From Bidens hawaiensis (lineage: Eukaryota; Streptophyta; Magnoliopsida; Asterales; Asteraceae): 64,000 nt of DNA. The stretch is from assembly GCA_021521415.1 (NCBI GenBank), contig JAIQDT010000230.1, positions 1,343,501 through 1,407,500 of the forward strand. The letters run 5' to 3'. The notes under the pieces were generated by a model. That model was given only the letters and a program-made list of their open reading frames with translations. It had not been told where the DNA came from and searched no databases. This document shows, piece by piece, positions 33,014 through 45,732 of the stretch (position 1 is its first letter; every line of letters starts with the position of its first letter). Position numbers and translations under genes: made by a program.

Positions 33014-36000
33014 TTAAAGACGGTCATGGTCTATTGGAATGGCCATGAGTGGTACATTTCTTGGCAGTGAGAGCCCGAACTTCTCTTCCATATCCAAGTC
33101 TTGTGCTCTCATATTTCCTTCAAGCTTCCAGTCAAAGTTGTAAATCAAAGAAACCAATATTGTGTGTAACTCTCTACGAGCAAGATTCAATCCCGGACAA
33201 CTCCTCCTCCCCGCACCAAATGGTATTAGTTCGAAATCTTGACCTCTATAGTCAGTTTTAGCTTCCAAAAACCTCTCCGGCATGAACACATTTGCGTTGG
33301 ACCAAACTTTTGGGTCTCGTCCAATTGCCCAAACATTACAGAGGATTTGAGCATCTTTAGGGACTATGAAGCCTTCAACTTCTACATCATGTGTGGCTTG
33401 GTGAGGTACAAGAAAAGGGCCTGGTGGATGTAGCCGAAGAGTTTCTTTTATGATAGCCTGCAGATAAGGTAGTTGAGGTATATTATGTTCGTTCAAAGTT
33501 TTGTCGTTATTGTGCATGTGTTTCATAAGCTCGATTCGAGCTGTCTCCAATTTCTTTGGATTACGAATGAGCTCAGTCATCGCCCACTCCAATGTGATTG
33601 ATACCGTATCAGATCCCGCAACTAACAAATCCTACAATAGTTTAGGAAATGATTTTAAATACTATACGTAGGAATAACTACTTCATGATTTTCTCAACTA
33701 ATCTCATAAAATGTATCACATACCATGAAAAAACTTTTCATGTCATTTATACTCAGTTCATGGTCGTCTTTGAAGTTGATATCGAGCAGCAAGTCCAATA
33801 CATCATGTTGTGTTGATAGATCAGTGTCGTACGAGGACGAAACTGCTCTTCTTTGCAATCTCTGGTCAATGATGTTATCGAAAATAGCAAATAACTTGTC
33901 AAAATAAACATGTACTTGTGATGCTAACCCTTGTGGGTCGAGGGGTCTCAGTATCGGAAAAAAGTCTACTAGGTTAGGCTTCCCCGCAACTTCCAGCAGA
34001 CCCGATATCACCTCATGGATTTCTTGTGATGACGTTAAATCGTATTGAGAGAAATTCGAAGAGAACAAAAGGTTTGATATAATGTTCAGAGTTGTGGTGA
34101 ATGCAACTGCACCTATGTTCACAGCCTTTTCATTTCTACAACATTCTCTAACATGGTCAACAAGTTCGTGTACCTGCAAGAATGTGTCATCAGGTGTCAA
34201 AAGGGTATTGCATACTAAATCTGTATCTATATCTCAGGAATAACAAATTTTAATTTAGAAACTGTATCGATCGGTGAAATACATTTTTTTTGTGTTGAAT
34301 ACTTGAAAAAGATATCAACATGAGAACAGTGGTAAATCTAACTAATTATGACCACTAAACTCCCCTAACTAAGAAGCTTGCTTCATTATTCAAATCATTA
34401 AACATATATGTGACAAAACCTACTAAAGTCTCATTCTAATGATCCATAATATTTGCTCCATAATATCCGTTAATCCATTCTTCAACCACTGATATCTATC
34501 CATAGCTTCGGACTGTATTCGACTATACAACATTGACAACTATCATAACGTCATCGGCGTTAGCCCCAATCCACCTCAACATATAACGAAAGGGGCTCAA
34601 GGTGGTGAGACCACAATCAGATCCAACCTAATAGAATTAGGGAAAATTCCTAAAATGTTTATATTACCAACTCAAGTCAAAACTTTGTCAATTTGAACAA
34701 AACTTCTTAAAATGTCCATTGTATAATGTTGGCTTCTCCCTTAAATCAAGTTGACGCCGGTTTTCTCTTTAAAAATGATGGCCGACGGTATAAAAGTAAG
34801 TCCGACGTTATAAAAGTGTTGCCGCTGGTATAAAAATATGGTGACGGTATAAAAGTATGGCCGACGGTATAAAAGTGTTGCTAAATATATAAAGGTACGG
34901 CGGACGGTATAAAAAAGGTGGACCAATTCCAATAAAATTAATTGAATTAAATTAAGTTTTATTTTGAATATTATAAAATAAAATCTTATTAAATTATCTT
35001 TTATCTATATTATATATAAAGAAAGAGTGATTGGTATAAACGTCTTTTCACAATTGCGCGAAGGACAAAACTGACATTTCATAATTTGGCAGAAAAAAGT
35101 AATTTGTCATTACCTCATTTTGTTCTTTAAGCATATCGTACAACTTGATATAGCTTCATGTTTAGTGTAATTACTTTTCAATCCTTTGGTATGTAAAAGG
35201 TTTATTTAACTATAATAAGGTGATAATGATTGCCAACTAACTATTTCATTCATTTAGAGATGTAAAAGGCTTATACACAATTAATTGCTTTATTACAACC
35301 TCATTTCGTCCTTTAAGTGTATTGTACAACTTGATATAGCTTCATGTTTAGTGTAATTACTTTTCAATTCTTTGGTATGTAAAAGGTTTATTTAACTATA
35401 ATAAGGTGATAATGATTGCCAACTAACTATTTCATTCATTTAAAGATGTAAAAGGCTTATACACAATTAATTGTTTTATTACAAGGATAGAAAGAGTGTT
35501 TGTGGAACGGTGGGTGGCTTAATTGACATTTATTGTCCATTGTATTTATACAGTAGTGCATTGTAGGAATTATCAAGAAAATTTAAGATGAAACATGTAT
35601 TTCAAGGTTTATCAGCTTATGTATATCATATACACTAATATGACTAAAATGTATTTACATAATTACATATGCAACATATGTTTTTACACTTTATTATTTT
35701 TACTCATCAGTGTTGCTTTCAAATTTGTTGATAAGTTTATTAGCTTTTTTTTCATGTGTGGAAGCTAGCAATACTACACCAACAATTTATAGGTCAAATT
35801 TAATACAAAGGGTTTGGTTGTTAAAAGCTCTAATATATTGTAAGTTAGTTTGTGTATAATATAATTTGGTTGTCAAAATTTGAGAAAAATTGTAAGAATG
35901 CAATTTTAAGTGAGTTAAGTCTTCGTTATTATATTTTAGATATGCATAATAATAATAATTAATATTATTATTATCTAACTTTAATCTCATTTTCCCTCAT

Positions 36001-39000
36001 TGTTTTTTGGTGATGGTGGTGAAGAAGTTGCAGAGGTGCTGCACATGAAAGTAAGGGTGGTCACTTGAATAAAAAATTTTCATTTTAGTTTTGAGTTTCA
36101 CAAATGATAACCTGGAAGTTAATATTGTGTGGGTTCGTCTTGACAAATCATTATTTGACCCATCAATAAATGTAATCGGTATAATCTTATGTTGGTACAA
36201 CTTTTTATTTGTAATAATAAACTAATAGATCATACAAGTTCATTTAATATATATGTCATTATGAAATTCAAAATAAAAATATGGGTCAACCCGATCCAAC
36301 CCGTCCAGTTTTAAAAACAGTTCATTTTTTATAGTTTACTTATCTCACCCTTTTCCACCTCACTTAACACTAGGGCGTAAATGAGCCAAGCCATGAAGCA
36401 ATCAACTGATTGATTACAAAAGCTTTATTTGGAGTACTAAACTTATTTAACTTGTAGGAGTTGGTTGGCGTTGTTGGATTAATCAGATGTTTAATGTATT
36501 AGTATGAAAAAAATGTGGAACACCGAAGAACAAAAACGGTTTAGACTTAATTGTGAACCAGTTTGGGGCAGAACTCGACTTAAGCACCAAAATGGACCAA
36601 GTGGGTTGAAACTCACTTAAAGGTTTATATTAAATCTAAGTCAAATACTACATTTTATACATTTTTAATATGGGTTTTACTTTACATTATGTATAATCGG
36701 GTAAGATACCGAACTGAATCAAAAACGAAACCGACACTGAACTGAAACCAAACATAAACGAAAGAGAACTGAAACCAAAAGTCGAATAAAGTGAACTCAA
36801 ACTGAACCAAAGCAAAACGAGACTAAAACACCTATACTGAAAAAAAAATCGAATAAACTATAACTGATGTACTGAACCGAGGCTACAAGTGCGACTCCAA
36901 AAAATTAGAACAAAACCAACCAAAAAAATTGGGCCCAAATGAAACCGAAAATAGCAAAGTTAAAAGCTGAAACTGAAATGAACTGTATGGTTTTTACCGG
37001 TTCGTAACCCTATACTTTGTTACCGCTTAAACCCGAACCGAACCAATTTTTAACCTAGTCAATAGAAACTTATTATGTTCAACTACATGGAATATATCCT
37101 TGTTTGTTTTTGTTGTTCAAATGCTAACTATCTATCTATCTTTATTTTATTATCAGTCAATAAAAACATTAATAACTGATTATGACAAATTATTTAATTT
37201 TATAAGTAGAAAAAAAAAACATGCAGCTTCAGTTTAGAAAGCCTTTTAGTATTACTTACTTTTGTGTTTTGATGAAAGTACACTTCTATTACTTATTAGA
37301 GTTTATACTAATTTAAGTTTTAAGAAACTGATGTTTCAGGTTTTATGGATTTAGTTTCTTTTAAACTAATGGATAATCCTTACTTGATTCCGAAATGAAC
37401 GCCCTAAATATGGTGCTTATATTTCTACTTTCTACATGAACCATGATTAGGCTGCTTAAAGTCAAAGGAAAAGAAAAAGAAGAAGCTCAAGATGTAAATG
37501 GAAGGGAACCCATAAAGAAGCAAAGTGGAGGGGAATTACGTCTTCATAAAGGTTAATCCTTTTATGTTTTATCTATATATGTTGAGCCACAAGTTTTTGT
37601 ATCTATATATGTTAGCACGCCATTGATGGCGGTGTTTATTTTGAACAACAAAGAAACAAAGCATGATCTGCCAAGGTCCTTCTCTTATAAGTAATAATAT
37701 TATTTATTAAAATCTATACCCGGTATAAACCCAACTAATCAAAAAATTTTAAACACAACTCTTTCTCTCATTCTCTACCAAAAATATATAACAAATTTTA
37801 ACAAAAAATTCAACCCAGTATGAATCCATTCAACCTTTCGATGTACGATTTTGGACCATTTGCATCCAATCAACGCACTAACAACACCCAGCCAACTCAA
37901 CCGAACACCACCCAAGCGACTCAACCAACCTCCGACTTCCGGTTGGTGTTAGTTTCGACCCTACCATGTTGTCATATATGCAATATTTAGGGATGTCAAC
38001 TTACAAGCCGGTTTTTTAACTAAATGGGTGTTGGTTCGCCTATAAACATGTTGGTGCCACAAGACGAGACGATGCAAGAGACGTAACCCGAGAAGGTGAC
38101 ACAGCCCGGTTCGAGCAAAGCTAAAAAAGCCGAACGAGCGTGCTCACACAAAAAGAATGACGTGGGCGAACCTCGGACTAAAAAAATTGTCGTGGATACA
38201 AGAGGTTATTTACACGCTTGCACTGCCGTGGGCCGCGATCTTAGAAGATCCCGAATGTGGAAGTGTTTAAAATTAGTTTTTTATTTTATTAGTTTTTCCT
38301 TTAAAAATACTATTAATGGTTACTAATATGTTTTCTAACCTTTAATTATGGCCAACTTTCAAGAATTAAGCATATTTTGGACTAAAGTTCGAGAATTGTT
38401 TTCCAACTAATGGGTAAGGGGGGATAAATACTGAAAGAGTGATTCTATATCGGCAAAATGGTCTGATATAAACGCCAAATTCCAACTCTTTCAATGGGTT
38501 TAGTGGTGTGAATGATGCAAACGTTATTGCGGCGGTGTTGGTAGAGTATCAGAGTAATTTAGGCTCTTTATTTACATGAAGTGTTGGCAACATCTTCGTG
38601 ATCACCCTAAGTGGGGAGTCGTATTCCCCATCGGGTCTGGAAGTAGCGACGACCAAAAGGTTCAAAACCCCGTCCTCGATTGATCCAGAAACACCAAAAT
38701 TCGATGCTCAAAACTTCGACTTAAATGATGATGATTTCGGTGATATCAGGGATATCACAATCCCACCAGTATCCTTGCACTCTTGGATCCCCATTACGTT
38801 ACAAACGGAAAACTGTTTGCTATAGCTGACCCAACAAAACTATATGAGATTACAATCATCACCAAACAATTGGAATGTGCCTACCTAATGAATTAGTTTA
38901 CCAATAAAAAGGGGGCAGTCTTCCCTTTGACTCTTGTCTCTCCCACTATATAAGTTTAACAATGTCGTATGGTTTTCTTAATTCCTATCACATTCCTACT

Positions 39001-41027
39001 TGTCAGTTTGTAATGCCCCAAATATTTTTTTTTCTGCAAGTTCAGTACCAATCACTTTAAAACACCACCAATATGCATGTGGACAATCAAATCATGTGTG
39101 CCAATTACTTTTCCTTTTTTACAATTCGTTGACTGACAACTTTGTGGCTTTAATTTGACAATTTCTTTCATCTCCTGGTTGAATTTTAACCCTAACTACT
39201 CACCGGTTAACACACATTCAATCCTTTATGTTAATTAAAATTTTTCAAAACCCCTAAATCTACTTAATTAATAAATATTTCTCAAAACACGATGTGTCCA
39301 ATATATATGCACAATATTTTAGTAAGAACCCCTAAAAAAACTACACTCAACAAACCATATGCACATACGGCAGCACGCTCTTACTGATAACCCATTACGC
39401 ACCACACCAAACACTACAAGCCAATACGAGGGGATAATTTATAATAACCCGCATTAACGTGCGGACACTTTTACTAGTAACTTTTAATACATAAAATTTT
39501 AATTTTCGAATTTACCATTGAGAACCACTTACTTTCATTTATGTATGGGCATAAATTTTACTCATATATTAATTAAACATATATTCATATATGGTTCAAT
39601 TTAAAAACTTAATATATTACCACCCAAATACATACTTTTCATTTTATTTTGTTGTTATTTAATATTATTTCCAAACAAATCATTTAATTATTTCCTTCCA
39701 TTATTCCACTTTTCAACGTATTTTTTCTTTATTATTATATATAAATCTTATATTTTGAGTGTCTTTTATAAATGTCAAAATATACCATTTTAATAACTTT
39801 TGAATACGTATCATAACCATTTTAATAAATTTTATGCCTTGTGAAGCGTTTATTTTTAACCAAGTGGCGGTATAAACTTTATTCAAAGTCGAATCGGGTC
39901 AAAATTATGTCTAAACGTTCGATTTAAATTTTACACGGCTCGATTTTGAGTAAAATTTACGCCCACACATAAATAAATGTATGTGGTTCACGACGCGGTA
40001 AATTCGAAAATTAAAACCTTATGTATTAAAAGTTATAAAAGAAAATTTAATAAAATTTTATTTTATAATATTCAAAATAAAACTTAATTTAATTTTTATT
40101 AATTTTATTGGAATTAGTCCACCTTTTTATACCGTCGTCCGTACTTTTATACCTTCTGCAACACATTTATACCATCGGCCATACTTTTATATTGTTGTCA
40201 TACTTTATACCGTCGGGCTTATACTTTTATACCGTCGGCCATCATTTAAAAGAGAAAACCGGCGTCTGACTTTATTTAACGGGGGAGCCAGCCGTATATA
40301 CAATGGCCATTTTGGAATGTCTTTGTTCAAATGGACAAAGTCTTGACTTGAGTTGGTAATATAGACATTTTAGGAATTTTCCCTTAAAATTATCCATTCA
40401 TAATTTATAAAAAAACAAAATTGATTATAAACATTGTTAGTTAAAGCCCTCCACTACGCATGATTTGTGAGTTATTTAATTAGTTAGTTAGTTAATACAC
40501 CACTATCTATGTTACGAACGTGATAACACTTTTGATTAACTAATCCCTTTCCATAACACATAGTCTAGGTATGTACACACCTTTTGCCTGCGTAGTTGTT
40601 CGCTAGCATCTAAGCTTTGGCCGGAGAACAAACATTCTTTAGTAATTCTTCGTAGTCTTCGCCATTGATATTCGGCCGGGAGCCACACGATGGAGGATTC
40701 ATTGTGGTTGTTTAGTCGGACTATTTCAGGGACCGACCGGCTAGAGAACGATTGGTCATGCTTGTGAAAAAATTCTTTGGCCATGTCGGGTGATGAAATG
40801 ACTAATGTTGTTCTACTTCCAAGTTTAAGCAACATTAAAGGACCGTAACGTTTAGAGAGTGCGGCAAGAGAGCGGTGGGGTTTGTTGCCAAGTTGTAAGA
40901 GGTTTCCTATGACTGGAAAAGGGTAAGGACCCGGTGGAAGCCGCGGGTTACGGCTTCTGGAGATGGTGAAAACACAGAAGACAGTCAATAGGAGAGGTAT
41001 CATGAGCAAGAAGGTTGTAGTATCCAT
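33014..41027 (-). CDS. CYP76: Intact CYP76-type cytochrome P450
   Basis: Three exons, 41027-40581, 34173-33724 and 33631-33014 (149+150+205 codons, all phase 0), give a 504-residue protein. CYP76 enzymes are ER-anchored monooxygenases, many hydroxylating monoterpenols such as geraniol at C8 or other terpenoids. Residues 3-22 form the membrane anchor; the hinge PPGP is at 31-34. AGSDT of the oxygen-binding I-helix is at 304-308, ETLR at 362-365, PERF at 417-420, and the haem loop FGAGRRSCPG at 437-446 with axial Cys444. Intron 1 is 6.4 kb because it holds a MULE-like element. The neighbours 30388, 45733 and 50192 are broken paralogues. Subfamily and substrate are inference. Confidence 0.85.
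35108..35484. repeat. ~185-bp tandem duplication inside the MULE-like element
   Basis: Units ~35112-35296 and ~35299-35483 share CGTACAACTTGATATAGC-like starts and AAGGCTTATACACAATTAAT ends, with only a few substitutions. From 35490 to 37800 I see AT-rich DNA with AACCGAACC-type motifs and no gene. Confidence 0.9.
37821..38825 (+). pseudogene. Decayed Myb/SANT-like (GST-T3-like) transposon-associated ORF
   Basis: The pieces appear in order across frames: MNPFNLSMYDFGPF at ~37821, a Lys-rich SKAKKAERACSHKKN segment at ~38110, MWSDINAKFQLFQ at ~38455, then WQHLRDHPKWGVVFP and RFKTPSSIDPETPKFDAQNF near 38590-38750. This order resembles the plant proteins often annotated 'glutathione S-transferase T3-like', which carry a SANT-type DNA-binding region and are companions of PIF/Harbinger transposases. 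Stops and frameshifts separate every piece, so it is not functional. Recognition is by memory of the family. Confidence 0.45.
38826..40019. other. AT-rich interior of the MULE-like element
   Basis: No gene seen. The segment has only short frames and AT-rich runs. Confidence 0.5.
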
Positions 41028-41073
41028 AGTCTACGTGTGGTTGTGTTGTGATGCCACTTGATTCTTGGTTGTG

Positions 41074-41083
41074 AGTTTATAAG
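41074..41083 (-). promoter_or_regulatory. Possible TATA box of the intact CYP76 gene
   Basis: CTTATAAACT on the minus strand, ~50 bp upstream of the ATG at 41027, is the only TATA-like motif at a sensible distance. Confidence 0.4.
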
Positions 41084-41099
41084 TCTTGGCATGGATGAG

Positions 41100-41797
41100 A
41101 GGGAATCTGTTGGCTAAATTTGAGACAGTGACATATAGCATGTATAACACGTTCCATATAAAATCTTTGTAAGATTCTTCACATTATAATCAGATCGACA
41201 TTACTAAGCAGATGGTGACATTAGATATTATACAATCGTTTTTCACCTCTCATAAAACCCGTATGATGACATTAGATGGTGTACGTATAGTAGCACCTTA
41301 AACCAAATCAACTTTAATTAATAAAATCTATGGGTGCGCATGTAATCGAAAAATACCAATCTATAGCTGAAATAACTGTTATTATAACTATGTTCTTTTT
41401 TTATTTGCCGTACCACATTTATTGTCACAAATAAGTTTGTATAAATTGTTGGACATAATTTCGGACTCTAAGTCACAAGTCGGTGAACTTGTTTGACCAA
41501 TATTGGCAAGTCGGTTATGTTTCCTAATTAAAGCATGTTTCCTAATTGTTATGTAATTATAATTATAACAAGGCCTCTTATATAGCTATAGGGGGGCTTA
41601 TATGGGCAGGGTACGGGCCCCATATAACCCTATACGAGACGTATAGGGGGTGTTTGGTGACTCCAAAAGACCCCTACAACAAACCTTGCTGACACATCAA
41701 ATAATTAAATGTTATTCAAGTCGGATATTTTTTTGTTACACTTGAAAGGGGATTTTGGGACCCTATCATAGAGTTGTGTTATTCTGCAAAGGCTAAT
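41100..41797. other. CYP76 upstream region and start of duplicated block B
   Basis: No gene seen. The segment 41519-41572 (TTTCCTAATTGTTATGTAAT) matches the left edge of block A at 28225. A ~110-bp GC-richer patch with TATAGGGGGGCTTATATGGG follows at 41575-41690. Confidence 0.5.
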
Positions 41798-42934
41798 AAA
41801 AATGAGAAGTGTGAGAATACGTAATTAATTGACATATGTCAAGTAAGGACCAAAGAAAAATGGTATAAAAATAATAATACATATTTTTTCTCTCCACATG
41901 CAAGTCACATGTTAATTCTCTCACCATTTTAAACGTCTATAACTTTTTCATATGATATTTTTTAAAAAAATAAAAGTCTCCATAATAACAAGCATTTTTT
42001 TATCTTTAATACGAGTACGATTTTATTATATAAAAAAATTACGTCATTGTGTCATTTTGCTTACCATTGTGTCTTTTTTCGTCATTATGTCTTTTCAGTT
42101 TGTCATTGTGTTTTTTTCGCTATTGTGTTTTTCAACTGATCATTGTGTTTTTTTAAAATACTAATAACACCATTGTGTAATAATATGTACATATGATGAA
42201 AAATACCAACAACTTATCTAATACATAAAACACAATTATGAGTACATATTACACAATAGCCTGAAACGTAAAACACAATAATGAATACATATAACACAAT
42301 TACCTGAAACGTAAGACACAATAATAAATACGTATAACACAATGACCTGAAACGTAAAGCACAATGGAATCTACATATTACTCAATGACTTGAACGTTAT
42401 ACAATGAACATAACTTAAGTGAATGTTGAGCACAATGACCAAAACACAATGATAAGTAGAAAGACAAATGATGAGCTCAAAGACACAATGAAGAACAGAA
42501 AGACATAATGACGTAATCTTTGTTTTAATTTGTATCTTTAATATGAGTATCAACTGAAAAACAAAATGACAAAAATCTATAACATAACTCATAGAAAAAC
42601 CCAACTAAAAAACACAATGGACAACCAAATAACACAATATAAAAAAACCCATCAAAATTTTCTATTTTTATATAGCAATATGATATTCATATTAATGATA
42701 AAAAACGCTTGTTATTTTGGTAAAAAAATTTTCTAAAGAAATATCGTATGGAAAAGTTATAGACGTTTAAAATGATAGAGGAATTGACATGTGTCTTGCA
42801 TGTGGTGAGATAAAGTAATCATAAGTGGGGTTATTACCTTCATGTCATTTTCATCAATTTTTAGTTTTAAATTAATCTCCATCATTCAAATATAATATCA
42901 ATGGATTAGATTTCTTCTCACATTTCTTATTTTT
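41798..42934. mobile_element. Non-coding element with long inverted ends and CATTGTGT repeats
   Basis: The ends are inverted: AAAAATGAGAAGTGTGAGAA at ~41798 and TTCTCACATTTCTTATTTTT at ~42915-42934. A second paired segment (ACGTCTATAACTTTTTCATA ... ATAACAAGC) lies at ~41935-41993, with its complement at ~42705-42770. The core holds many copies of CATTGTGT and its complement ACACAATG. No protein is encoded. It is probably a MULE-type or foldback non-autonomous element. Confidence 0.6.
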
Positions 42935-43169
42935 GTTGTACTTTGTATTTTAACTTAACCACCCTATCATAAGGATTGACTACATTAAAATACGTAGGGC
43001 AAAATGTGTGACACATGTCATACCCATCACCCATCTCCAGCTCATTTGATATACATTTCATGCTTAGTCCACCCGTAGTGGTGGCGGTATGGTGGTGTTT
43101 TGGACGAACACACCGAGGGCATACCCTCCCCCTGGCGTTTCCCTTAATCGTTTTATACAAAAACGCTTG

Positions 43170-43526
43170 CTTGGATCAAACAACACAAAAAACTAAGTAT
43201 TAGTCGTTCTTGGATCAATCACACAACTAGTTGGCGGAAACAACTAGTTAGACCGAGATCTCGGATCTTTGTGACACTATGTGAGCCGAAACTAAGAAGA
43301 GAGGGTGAGGTAGAGAGAGTTTTGTGAGTCTTAGATAATAATAATGCAAGGGTTGTGTTGGTGTATGCCTTACACACACAATACGCCATTTAACTTGATA
43401 ATAGCCCAATGGGCTTCAAGTACATCAAGGCCTCGGCCCAATACATACAAACTTAAACAAAACATAAACATAAACTAACGAGTTACAAATAAGAAAGACT
43501 AAATAACAAAACCGGGCCTTACAATA
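43170..43526 (-). mobile_element. Copia-like solo LTR, inverted relative to 32474
   Basis: On the minus strand it starts TGTAAGGCCCGG at ~43526 and contains GAGATCTCGGTCTAACTAG near its other end. It matches the LTR at 32474-32840 over most of its length. No internal retrotransposon sequence is attached. It lies within copy B of the duplicated block, where copy A has none. Confidence 0.6.
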
Positions 43527-44530
43527 GGTAATGTCTTGATTGGTAAGTTAGGTTAGTCTATATAAACCAAGTCATGGTTAGACATTAAAGAACAAATGTG
43601 AGATGCAACCGAGTTATGGTTAATCAAAGAGAACACATGAGATGCAACGGTGTTAGGGTTCATCAAGAGTTAAACCAAGTTAGGGTTTAAGAGAATTGTA
43701 ATCGGTTTTTTAAGTTGGATTTTCTTATTTATATAAACAAGAAATTCGTTTACTTCGTGTTTGATTGTCGATTGAGACTTGATATATACACAACTGGCTT
43801 TTTGGTGGTGAATGCAATGTTTAGACCTTGGACCAAAAAACATTAACCGCAGAAAGTACGGATCGAAAACTTGAAATAAACAGTGTTTGCAATATTTTTT
43901 ATTTAAAAAGGACATAACACAATAGTGAACAGGCATGTGATGAATCAAACAAGAAACTGGAGCAAAAATTGACAACGTATCACTCACTCATGACTCACTG
44001 CAATATCAGGCATCATATACATACCCACATGAAGAACTCAAGTCCGAGGTAGATGCTGATAGCCTCTTAATGGTCATTAAGAGTATCTCTTAATGGTTCA
44101 TAAGATTTTAATAGTTAAGAGGTAGCCTTAAGTCTGAATGGTTAAAATGTAACCATTAAGAGGTAGTCTCTTAACCATTTAGATATCAAGTTACCTCTTA
44201 ACCATTAAGAAGCTATGAACCATTAAAAGATTACCAAACAACACCTTAAACTATGTTTTTCCACTCAAATTCTTCACTGCATTTACAAAAGGATAGACAT
44301 ATGAACAATCGTGTTAACGTGTATGTAAATTGTAAAAACTGAAAACATTTTATTTGATGGAATCCAGAATGAACCAAAAGCTGGTTACCGAATGGAAAAC
44401 AATATATTATATAATTACAAAACTAATATTGATTTATTCGTAAAGAGATAACAAAACTACAGACAAGTACTTAATAATAGGACAAAGAATTACAAAATTA
44501 TCTTGCTGATAGGATAGGCAAAATATATAT

Positions 44531-45052
44531 ATAGGGTAAGGATTCTAAGAGAACCCTTTGCAATTTGAGAACTTTGAGAACTATTTTGGACCACTAAAAA
44601 CACCTTTAAAAAAAATATTTAAGAAAATCATAAAACAAAAAATAATAAAAATTTTAAAAAAGTAAAAAAACCAAAATTCTTATATTTCATTCCGGTTTCA
44701 TTAAAAAAATACGAAAAAAACAAAAAAAAAACGTCGTATTATACACATATGTATAATTTTATATAATCTTTAGTTACGTAATATACACATATGTACAGTA
44801 TCATTTATCTTAAATTATACACATGTGTACAAAAAAAACATGTAAATATACATATATGTATATATTATACATATGTGTATATAATTTAGCTAAACCGAGT
44901 TTTTTTTTTATGAAACCGGGATGATAAAATAAGAATTTTGGTTTTTATACTTTTTTAATTTTGTGTTTTTTTTATTTTTGGGTTTTTTGTGATCCAAAAT
45001 GGTTCTCATAGTTCTCAATTTTAAAAGGGTTCTCTCATAATCCTGATCCTAT
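44531..45052. mobile_element. MITE-like element with inverted ends
   Basis: The left end GGGTAAGGATTCTAAGAGAA and right end TTCTCTCATAATCCTGATCC are imperfect inverted repeats. Inner parts (CCAAAATTCTTATATTTCAT and its counterpart) also pair. The middle is AT-rich with several ACACATATGTATA palindromes. TATATATA runs flank both sides. It is absent from block A. Confidence 0.6.
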
Positions 45053-45732
45053 ATATATATATATAAATAACACAAACAAAATACCAGCCAAAAACCTTGT
45101 GATAATGAACCGCGTGGTGGTGGTGATGGTTGTATGCAAATTAAGCTAATACTTAATAAAATGCTAAATTAATGTATATGGAAAATACCTTCTTCGTTAA
45201 AGTTTTGAAGTCGCATAAACAAATTAAAAGAATTAAGTTGAAATTAAAATCACCTTTAAACACTCGTAGGAACAAAATCTAGTTGAATGAAGCCCCTACT
45301 TACTTACTTTGTGTATTCATCCTAACTTCCAAAAATGGTGTTATAGTGATCCTTCATCCTATATTCCAATTTGACAGATTATTAGTTCGGTTTCATATAT
45401 ACACCAGTGTTGGAATCGTTATGTATTTTATTTATAGAATGTAATCGTGTTGAACTCTGATATATATTAAAAAGTGTCAGGGATTGATGTTCGTTTTTTT
45501 TTTCTTAATCATTCACATTTGATAAAATGTTCCTAACAAAACAATTTAATTCTGGACAACCTAATTACTGGATGAGTACGTCTTAAACAAACACAATCCA
45601 GTAATGTTAATAGCATTTAGTAAAAAAAACAAAAAAAAACAAGCAAAGGTTTTAACTCAAGTACATTAAAGAAAAAAAAACTATTTTACAAATAAAAAAA
45701 TAGAAGATGCAAGTACAATGATTCAAAGACAG

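Larger units (their letters stand above)
34640..40383. mobile_element. ~5.7-kb MULE-like element with long terminal inverted repeats
   Basis: The left end GGGAAAATTCCTAAAATG and right end CATTTTAGGAATTTTCCC start inverted repeats ~340-370 bp long (about 34640-35010 and 40020-40383). They share the unusual GACGGTATAAAAGT motif repeated several times and GAGAAAACCGGCG. Flanking 9-mers are ATAGAATTA (34631-34639) and TTAAAATTA (40384-40392), 7/9 alike, consistent with a Mutator-type 9-bp duplication after decay. No transposase was recognised. Contents are AT-rich DNA, a 183-bp tandem pair and a decayed coding region at ~37.8-38.8 kb. It lies within intron 1 of the intact CYP76 gene. Confidence 0.75.
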
